Below are positions 58,739 through 64,000 of a stretch of DNA of 64,000 nt, piece after piece. A program made the position numbers and the translations under genes. Numbering within the stretch: position 1 is the first letter of the stretch; every line of letters begins with the position of its first letter. The DNA comes from JARICQ01 sp964527205 (GTDB lineage Bacteria; Bacillota; Clostridia; Tissierellales; Tissierellaceae), in contig CAZGQG010000003.1 in the NCBI GenBank assembly GCA_964527205.1, positions 1 through 64,000 of the forward strand. Reading direction: 5' to 3'. A model generated the notes under the pieces. The model saw only the letters and a program-made list of their open reading frames with translations. It searched no databases and was not told the DNA's origin.

Positions 58739-58759
58739 TTTGCGTCCTCCTCTAAAATT

Positions 58760-58789
58760 AACAAAACCCATTACAGGTAGGTAATGGGT
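58760..58789 (-). terminator. Riboswitch-controlled terminator upstream of thiT
   Basis: ACCCATTAC pairs with GTAATGGGT around a 6-base loop, followed by TTTGTTAATTTT on the minus strand. It lies between the TPP aptamer and the thiT ribosome site, so it is the probable expression platform. Confidence 0.85.
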
Positions 58790-58805
58790 ATTTAAAGGCA
58801 AATAC

Positions 58806-58883
58806 ACACTTCCCTACGCTAGTATTATCTAGTTCAGGTTTTAAGGGTCGTGAAATCACTCTCAGCAAAAGCTCCCCCAGTGT
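58806..58883 (-). ncRNA. TPP riboswitch (thi box)
   Basis: The aptamer is close to consensus on the minus strand: GGGGAGC, then GCTGAGAG, ACGACCCTT, AACCTGAACTAGATAATAC and AGCGTAGGGAAG. P1 is closed by ACACT with AGTGT. It controls thiT-thiN through the downstream terminator: thiamine pyrophosphate binding should favour termination. Confidence 0.97.
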
Positions 58884-58916
58884 TAATTTTATATTTTATT
58901 TTTTTATTTCATCTAT

Positions 58917-58944
58917 ATTATAACATATAGTTAATATTTTACAA
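58917..58944 (-). promoter_or_regulatory. thiT-thiN promoter
   Basis: TATAAT (58917-58922) has an extended TGT element and, at 16 bases, TTGTAA (58939-58944). The -35 includes the rpe stop codon. Confidence 0.75.
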
Positions 58945-59586
58945 GTTTTTAAATTCTTGTATCCTAGCCACTATATCCTCTGCTTCAAATATTCCTGATC
59001 CAGAAACTAAAAGATCTGCTCCTAAATTCCTTATCTCCTTAGCATTTTCCAGCTTTATGCCTCCATCAACTTCAAGGATAATATCTAAGTTTCTATTGTC
59101 AATTATCTCACGAGTCTTAGAGATCTTACCCTTCATAGCAGGTATAAAGGCCTGGCCACCAAAGCCTGGATTTACACTCATAATGAGGATAAGGTCTATA
59201 TCATCCAATAAATAACCTATTGCTGAGAGAGGTGTTGCTGGGTTTAAGGAAATTCCAGCCCTTACTCCGTAGGACTTAATAAGTTGAATTGTCCTGTGAA
59301 GATGAGTAGTTGCTTCAGCATGAACAGTGATTATATCTGCTCCTGCATCCACATAGTCCTTTATATATCTTTCTGGCTTGTCTACCATAAGATGAACATC
59401 AAAGGCTAGGTCTGTTATCTCTCTAATACTTTTTATAACTGGAGGTCCATAGCTTATATTTGGTACAAAGTTGCCATCCATAACATCCAGATGCAAATAA
59501 TCTGCCCCAGCTTCTTCTAATTTTCTTATATCAGTCTTTAAATCAGCAAAATTAGCTGATAATAAAGAAGGTGCAATCATTACCAT
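58939..59586 (-). CDS. rpe: Ribulose-phosphate 3-epimerase
   Basis: Rpe interconverts ribulose-5-phosphate and xylulose-5-phosphate in the pentose phosphate pathway. The TIM barrel has IAPSLLSANFADL, YLHLDVMDGNFVPNISYG, the catalytic HLMVDKPE region, ILIMSVNPGFGGQAF and EVDGGI. Length is 215 residues. The first ATG (59584-59586) has GGAGG at 8 bases and overlaps the rsgA stop by 7 bases; an ATG two codons later is possible but worse spaced. Confidence 0.96.
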   Translation of the reverse strand: MVMIAPSLLSANFADLKTDIRKLEEAGADYLHLDVMDGNFVPNISYGPPVIKSIREITDLAFDVHLMVDKPERYIKDYVDAGADIITVHAEATTHLHRTIQLIKSYGVRAGISLNPATPLSAIGYLLDDIDLILIMSVNPGFGGQAFIPAMKGKISKTREIIDNRNLDIILEVDGGIKLENAKEIRNLGADLLVSGSGIFEAEDIVARIQEFKNL

Positions 59587-60464
59587 ACCTTATACCTCCT
59601 GTTTTTTTCAATCTCATCAACAAACATCAAGTAATTATCATATCTTTCCCTTGATATTTTTTCTTCTTCTACTTGTTTCTTTACTTCGCATCCTGGCTCA
59701 TTTCTATGGAGGCAGTTCATAAACTTACATCCAGAGGAATATTTCTTTATCTCTGGAAAGTACTGGTCTAGTTCCCTTTCCTCTTCTATAAAGTCAATAT
59801 CCAAGGAGCTAAAGCCTGGAGTATCCAGTACATAGGTATCTTCCTTGAGGAAGAGTAATTCTGTATGCCTGGTAGTATGCTTACCTCTTTTATTTTTCTC
59901 ACTTATTTCTCCAGTCTTAAGGTCATATTCTGGATTAATGGCATTGAGAAGGGTTGACTTCCCTACCCCAGAAGGCCCAGCAAAGACTGATACATTTCCT
60001 TCTAAACTAGCTGCCAGATCTTCTATACCCTGGCCTGTAATTACACTTGTCATTATAATCTTATAGCCAGCCTTTGCATAAATAGCCTTTATCTCTTCTG
60101 CCTTTTTGTAGTCTAAATCCACCTTATTTAGGCAAATTGTAATGTTGAGTCCCTCTGCCTCAGCCATGATTAAGAACCTATCTAAGAGCCATAGATTTAC
60201 ATCTGGTTTTTTAACACTCATAACCACTATGGCCTGGCTTATATTAGCAACTGGAGGTCTTTTTAGGGAAGTCTTCCTAGGATATATTTCATCAATATAG
60301 CCATTGTTGTCTTCCTTGCTTATTCTTATCCTAACCCTATCTCCAATAAGGGGAGTAATACCTTCTTCCCTAAAGTTACCACGAGCCCTACACTGTATAA
60401 CTTCTTCCTTTGTATCTACATAATAGAAACCACCAATTCCCTTAAGGATTATTCCATCTATCAT
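59580..60464 (-). CDS. rsgA: Ribosome small subunit-dependent GTPase RsgA
   Basis: RsgA is a late 30S assembly GTPase. An N-terminal OB fold (VQCRARGNFREEG-like) precedes the circularly permuted GTPase: G4 CLNKVDLD comes before G1 FAGPSGVGKSTLLNAI and G3 DTPGFSS. The C-terminal zinc module is CKFMNCLHRNEPGCEV. Length is 294 residues. It lies between prkC and rpe, the conserved Firmicutes order; PrkC is known to phosphorylate it in Bacillus. Confidence 0.95.
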   Translation of the reverse strand: MIDGIILKGIGGFYYVDTKEEVIQCRARGNFREEGITPLIGDRVRIRISKEDNNGYIDEIYPRKTSLKRPPVANISQAIVVMSVKKPDVNLWLLDRFLIMAEAEGLNITICLNKVDLDYKKAEEIKAIYAKAGYKIIMTSVITGQGIEDLAASLEGNVSVFAGPSGVGKSTLLNAINPEYDLKTGEISEKNKRGKHTTRHTELLFLKEDTYVLDTPGFSSLDIDFIEEERELDQYFPEIKKYSSGCKFMNCLHRNEPGCEVKKQVEEEKISRERYDNYLMFVDEIEKNRRYKVW

Positions 60465-60476
60465 AAATTCCTCCTA

Positions 60477-62456
60477 TTAATTGTTTGTTCTAGTAAGTTG
60501 GTAAATATCATTGTAGTATATATCAAATTCTGCTCCTGTTTTTCCCTCTAGATTTAGGATTACATCTCCATCTTCCTTCTTATGCTCTTCATTGTGAAGG
60601 ACCTTGGTTTCTCCATCCTGCCTTCTCTCTACCCTAATACGGGTCTTATCCTGATCTTGTAGAGGTGTTAAGCTTAGGGTTATGGTGCTTAAAGTTGGCT
60701 CTCCTGGAGGTGTTTCCTCTTCTGGTGGAGTTTCTTCTTCTGGAGGTGTTTCTTCTTCCGGAGGAGTCTCCTCTTCCTCTTCTTCCTCTGGTCCCGTGCT
60801 TATATATACATCCACAGCTGTTCCCGTTTCAAGATCTGTACCCACCTGATAGGACTGCCAGCTTATTAAACCTTTTTCTACACTATCACTTGCCTCTTCA
60901 CCTTGAGAACCTAATTCTAGATCTAGTTTTTCTAATTCTCTCTTGGCCTGTTCTATAGTAAGGCCTTCTAAACTTATCATCTTTATATAGGCTACTTCTT
61001 CACCCTTGGATAGGGTAAGTTTAATTCTTGTTCCAGCTTCTACTTCTTCAGATTCACCTGGTGACTGACTAATTACCACATCTACTGGTATATCATCACT
61101 GTATTCATAGTCTGGGCTGGCTAAGAGCAGTCCCTCATCCCTTAGGATCTTTTCAGCATCTTCATAGCTCTTATTGACTACCCTAGGTACTTTGACAAGG
61201 CCCTGTCCTGTACTCACCTGGACAGAGATTGGAAATCTTTCCTTTACCTTGGAATCTGGAGCCTCTTCCTGGGAGACTATTTGTCCCTTGGCAAATTCAC
61301 TGCTGGCTACTCTACTTTCAACCTTTAGCTTAAGGCCTCTTGCCTTTAGGACTTCTTCAGCTTCTTCCTCTGTCATTCCAACAAGGTTTGGTACTAGGAC
61401 CTCCTCAGAAGGAGAAAAGAAGTTTTTAATATTAACAGCTCCCACATATATACTGGTTACCAGTAAAAATGCCAGGATTACCCCTAATATTATTTCCTTT
61501 TTACCACCACTGCTTTTCTTTTTATTTTTCTTTTTGTTTTTCAAAAGCTCATCCTCCACTTCAGCAGCTGGAATTATTTTTGTATGTCCATTATCTTCCT
61601 CTTCTTCAGAGGTGTTCTTTAGGTCTTTAGATAAATCTACCATATTTAAGTCTTCTATTAATTCCTTAACATTTTTATACCTATCCCCCTGTCTTTTCTT
61701 AACAGCTCTTAGGATTATATTTTCAAATCCTAGGGGTATTTCTCCGTCTAGGCTTCTAGGAGGTCTAATGTCTTCCTGTACATGTTTGAGAGCTACTGTA
61801 ATAGGGCTCTCTCCCTCGTAGGGAAGCTTTCCCGTTACCATCTCATACATTACTATACCTAGGGAGTAGATGTCTGATTTATTGTCTGTGTAGCCTCCCC
61901 TGGCCTGTTCAGGAGAAAGGTAATGTACAGATCCTAAGACATCCACCTTGGTAGTCATGGTGGAGGAGGTAGCTGCTCTAGCTATTCCAAAATCCGTTAC
62001 CTTAACCCTATTGTCCTTGGTTATCATAATATTGTGAGGCTTTATGTCCCTATGAATAATTCCATTTTCATGGGCAGTATCCAGGGCGCTGGCTATTTGC
62101 TTGCTATAGACTACAGCCTCTGCAACTGGAATCTTACCCCTTTCCACTATTATTTCCTTTAGGGTCTTTCCATCAATATACTCCATAACTATATAGTGTA
62201 TGTCTTTTTCCTCTGTCTTTTCTATACCTACATCATAGATATTTACAATATTGGGATGGGATAGGCTGGCTGCAGCCTGGGATTCCCTCCTAAATTTCAT
62301 TACAAATTCCTCATCATCTACAAATTCATCTTTTAAAATCTTAATAGCAACAAATCTATCCAGTAGATGGCATTTTGCCTTATAAACAAAGGCCATGCCT
62401 CCTCCACCAATTTTTTCTATTATTTCATATCTATTACCTAAAGTCTTACCAATCAT
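60477..62456 (-). CDS. prkC: Serine/threonine kinase PrkC with PASTA domains
   Basis: PrkC senses cell-wall fragments or lipid II and phosphorylates growth and translation targets. Kinase domain (1-275): glycine loop IGGGGMAFVYKA, K39, catalytic HRDIKPHN with D137, DFG 155-157 and the TSSTMTTK activation loop. A Lys-rich juxtamembrane segment and one membrane helix (about 321-342) follow, then three PASTA domains (about 353-418, 420-485, 488-555). Residues 561-584 are tandem EETPPE repeats, and a C-terminal beta-rich domain of about 75 residues ends the protein. The ATG overlaps the stp stop (ATGA). Confidence 0.96.
   Translation of the reverse strand: MIGKTLGNRYEIIEKIGGGGMAFVYKAKCHLLDRFVAIKILKDEFVDDEEFVMKFRRESQAAASLSHPNIVNIYDVGIEKTEEKDIHYIVMEYIDGKTLKEIIVERGKIPVAEAVVYSKQIASALDTAHENGIIHRDIKPHNIMITKDNRVKVTDFGIARAATSSTMTTKVDVLGSVHYLSPEQARGGYTDNKSDIYSLGIVMYEMVTGKLPYEGESPITVALKHVQEDIRPPRSLDGEIPLGFENIILRAVKKRQGDRYKNVKELIEDLNMVDLSKDLKNTSEEEEDNGHTKIIPAAEVEDELLKNKKKNKKKSSGGKKEIILGVILAFLLVTSIYVGAVNIKNFFSPSEEVLVPNLVGMTEEEAEEVLKARGLKLKVESRVASSEFAKGQIVSQEEAPDSKVKERFPISVQVSTGQGLVKVPRVVNKSYEDAEKILRDEGLLLASPDYEYSDDIPVDVVISQSPGESEEVEAGTRIKLTLSKGEEVAYIKMISLEGLTIEQAKRELEKLDLELGSQGEEASDSVEKGLISWQSYQVGTDLETGTAVDVYISTGPEEEEEEETPPEEETPPEEETPPEEETPPGEPTLSTITLSLTPLQDQDKTRIRVERRQDGETKVLHNEEHKKEDGDVILNLEGKTGAEFDIYYNDIYQLTRTNN
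60705..60776 (-). repeat. Tandem 18-bp repeat in prkC (EETPPE units)
   Basis: Four near-identical 18-base units encode Glu-Glu-Thr-Pro-Pro-Glu repeats between the third PASTA domain and the C-terminal domain of PrkC. The units differ at a few third positions. This is a likely length-variable linker. Confidence 0.85.
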
Positions 62457-63196
62457 AATTTCACCTCATCAAATTTAATAGCAATACTTGTTATATTGTC
62501 TAAACCACCTTTTTTATTAGCCATATTAGTCAATACCTCACATGCTATCTGCATACTTTTTTCCCGCTTAAAGACTGCACTTATTTCATCTTCATCTAGC
62601 ATATCAAAAAGTCCATCGCTGCAGAGGAGTAGAATATCCCCTGACTTGTATTTTTCTTGGATAATATCTACTTCAATGCTGCTAGTGGAGCCTACTGCCC
62701 TGGTTATCATATTCTTCTTAGGATGAGTCTTTGCCTCTTCCGGGCTTATACTGCCATTTTTTATCAGCTCATTGATGTAGCTATGATCTTCTGTAACTTG
62801 TCTTATATCTCCATCTTTTATTAAATAAGCCCTAGTGTCTCCCACATGTCCAATCAATATCTTATTTTTGTATATGTATGCCATGGTAAGGGTGGTTCCC
62901 ATACCCTGACAATCCTCTATTTTCTTGGACTCTAAATAAATGTTAATATTGGCCTTTTCCACTGATTCCTTGATTAACTTTATGGCATCAGCTTTTCTGT
63001 GGATTTTTCCTGTGGATTTTAAGAAGTTTTCCTTAACTGTCTCCAAGGCCATAGAGCTAGCTATCTCTCCACACCTATGACCTCCCATGCCATCAGCTAC
63101 AATGTAAAGTTGCATATCATCCCTATCAGAGATGTAGTATGCATCTTGATTTTTATTTCTTTTCATTCCTATATCAGAAAGTGCTCCTCTAACCAT
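62453..63196 (-). CDS. stp: PP2C-type Ser/Thr phosphatase (Stp/PrpC)
   Basis: Stp dephosphorylates PrkC and its targets. The 247-residue PP2C protein shows SDIGMKRNKNQDAYY, VADGMGGHRCGEIAS, GTTLTMAYI, GHVGDTRAYLI, ITRAVGS and LLCSDGLFDMLDEDEI, including the metal aspartates. It is cotranscribed with and overlaps prkC by four bases. GGGGTGAT precedes the ATG. Confidence 0.95.
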   Translation of the reverse strand: MVRGALSDIGMKRNKNQDAYYISDRDDMQLYIVADGMGGHRCGEIASSMALETVKENFLKSTGKIHRKADAIKLIKESVEKANINIYLESKKIEDCQGMGTTLTMAYIYKNKILIGHVGDTRAYLIKDGDIRQVTEDHSYINELIKNGSISPEEAKTHPKKNMITRAVGSTSSIEVDIIQEKYKSGDILLLCSDGLFDMLDEDEISAVFKREKSMQIACEVLTNMANKKGGLDNITSIAIKFDEVKL

Positions 63197-63219
63197 TATA
63201 TCACCCCATCAGAAAAAAT

Positions 63220-64000
63220 CTATTCTATTACTGATCTTCTTAGCTGTCCACATGATGCACTGATGTCTCCACCCATTTCTCTTCTTATAGTAACTTCAAT
63301 ATTTCTCTTGCTTAATTCTCCTTCAAATCTTTTAATATTAGCTCTTGTAGATCTTTCCTTACCGTATTCCTCTATTGGATTTAGGGGAATTAGATTTACA
63401 TGACTATTAAGTCCTCTTAGGATCTTAGAGATCTCTATTGCATCTTCTATTCTATCATTAACCCCATCAATAAGAGTATATTCAAAGCTTATTCTCCTAT
63501 TATTCTTGCTCTCATAGTATTTACAGGCCTGGATTATCTCTTCAATAGAGTATTTCTTCCCCACTGGCATTATCTTCCTTCTCTCCTCATCAAAGGCTGA
63601 GTGTAGGGATATGGTAAGGGTTACAGGTATCTCCTCATCTGCCAGCTCATATATCCTAGGCACAATGCCGCAGGTAGATAGGGAAATATTCCTATAGCTT
63701 ATATTATGCCCCTTCTCATGGTGAATAAGTTTTAAAAACTGAAGGGTATTTTGGTAATTATCCAGTGGCTCTCCACTTCCCATTAATACTATATTGGATA
63801 CTTCTATGCCCTGGTCCTCTTCTATCATATATACCTGGTTTAGGATTTCAGCAGCTGTAAGATTTCTAATAAGCCCATCCTTGGTGGATGCACAAAAGGC
63901 ACATCCCATCTGGCAGCCCACCTGGGTAGAAACACATACAGTGGTGCCGTGTTTGTAATTCATAGCTACAGATTCAATTATATTGTCATCCTCTAAAAGG
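63220..64000 (-). CDS. rlmN: 23S rRNA (adenine2503-C2)/tRNA methyltransferase RlmN, N-terminus outside window
   Basis: RlmN is a dual-specificity radical-SAM methyltransferase for A2503 of 23S rRNA and A37 of tRNAs. The visible part begins LEDDNIIESVAMNYKHGTT and has the cluster motif CQMGCAFCAST, MGSGEPLDNYQNTLQFL, LSTCGIVPRI, SLHSAFDEERRKIMP, NLIPLNP and the C-terminal CGQLR with the catalytic cysteine. About 260 residues are present; roughly the first quarter lies beyond the window edge. It is followed by stp, prkC and rsgA, the Bacillus order. Confidence 0.96.
   Translation of the reverse strand, partial: LLEDDNIIESVAMNYKHGTTVCVSTQVGCQMGCAFCASTKDGLIRNLTAAEILNQVYMIEEDQGIEVSNIVLMGSGEPLDNYQNTLQFLKLIHHEKGHNISYRNISLSTCGIVPRIYELADEEIPVTLTISLHSAFDEERRKIMPVGKKYSIEEIIQACKYYESKNNRRISFEYTLIDGVNDRIEDAIEISKILRGLNSHVNLIPLNPIEEYGKERSTRANIKRFEGELSKRNIEVTIRREMGGDISASCGQLRRSVIE

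Noticed and set aside
58739..58807. N-terminal extension of thiT into the riboswitch
   Set aside because: It encodes the terminator hairpin and the edge of the TPP aptamer. The GTG with GAGGAGG at 58736-58738 is the proper start.
61174..61821. 215-codon plus-strand frame inside prkC
   Set aside because: It is antisense to the PASTA and kinase domains, with composition driven by the sense codons.
630..63717. GAGAAGGG octamers (the SpoIIIE SRS motif): four seen on the minus strand (630, 21334, 34190, 63710) and one on the plus strand (59946)
   Set aside because: The count is too small. About one per strand is expected by chance in 64 kb and purine-rich codons bias the minus strand. Only a genome-wide skew test would be informative.

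Overview
The window is a dense, AT-rich housekeeping segment from a low-GC Gram-positive (Firmicutes/Bacillota) chromosome. This follows from the PolC-type replicase, CodY, FakA/Asp23, a PrkC-type kinase with PASTA domains, strong GGAGG ribosome sites and a gene order matching the Bacillus yloN-to-recA region. The gene set and the compaction suggest an anaerobic clostridial or tissierellial lineage, but that is inference. I count 64 protein genes (62 complete, one cut at each window edge). All are on the minus strand except tmcAL (50028-51281) and rpmB (57293-57484). I see no tRNA, rRNA, insertion sequence, prophage, CRISPR array or obvious pseudogene. No stretch over about 210 bases lacks a gene.

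Layout, read in the direction of transcription (high to low coordinates). 64000-58739: rlmN, the Stp/PrkC phosphatase-kinase pair, rsgA and rpe, then a TPP riboswitch controlling thiT-thiN. 57550-52307: rpmB (+), then asp23-fakA, recG, rsmD, coaD and a coiled-coil protein. 51281-47929: tmcAL divergent from ackA, then a DUF177 protein and rpmF. 47820-39848: plsX, acpP, rnc, a radical-SAM protein, smc and ftsY. 39826-34186: the SRP/ribosome block ylxM-ffh-rpsP-khpA-rimM-trmD, then rplS behind its own leader, ylqF and rnhB. 34153-28017: yraN-yifB-dprA-topA and codY. 27940-17065: rpsB-tsf-pyrH-frr, then uppS-cdsA-rseP-ispG-polC. 16975-9688: rimP-nusA-rnpM-infB-rbfA-nrnA-truB-ribF. 9685-7120: rpsO and pnp. 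7055-1: dut, ftsK-rimO-pgsA, SOS-controlled recA, then a YhaO/SbcD-like nuclease and the start of its ATPase partner.

Functionally this is a growth core: translation initiation and ribosome assembly, SRP targeting, replication and chromosome partition, recombination, isoprenoid/undecaprenyl and phospholipid synthesis, thiamine salvage and acetate/acyl metabolism. Several genes usual at these positions are missing (dxr, ylxQ, fapR/fabD/fabG, pta, trmFO-xerC-hslVU, spoVM). FakA beside PlsX and ACP suggests use of exogenous fatty acids.

I found no clearly new multi-gene system. The most interesting signals are regulatory: a CodY-box-like site over the codY promoter, hyphenated palindromes on the ylxM/ffh and rpsB promoters, a 14-bp hairpin abutting the rnc ribosome site, interlocked divergent ackA/tmcAL promoters, alternative hairpins between rpsB and tsf, and unusually frequent TTG start codons.
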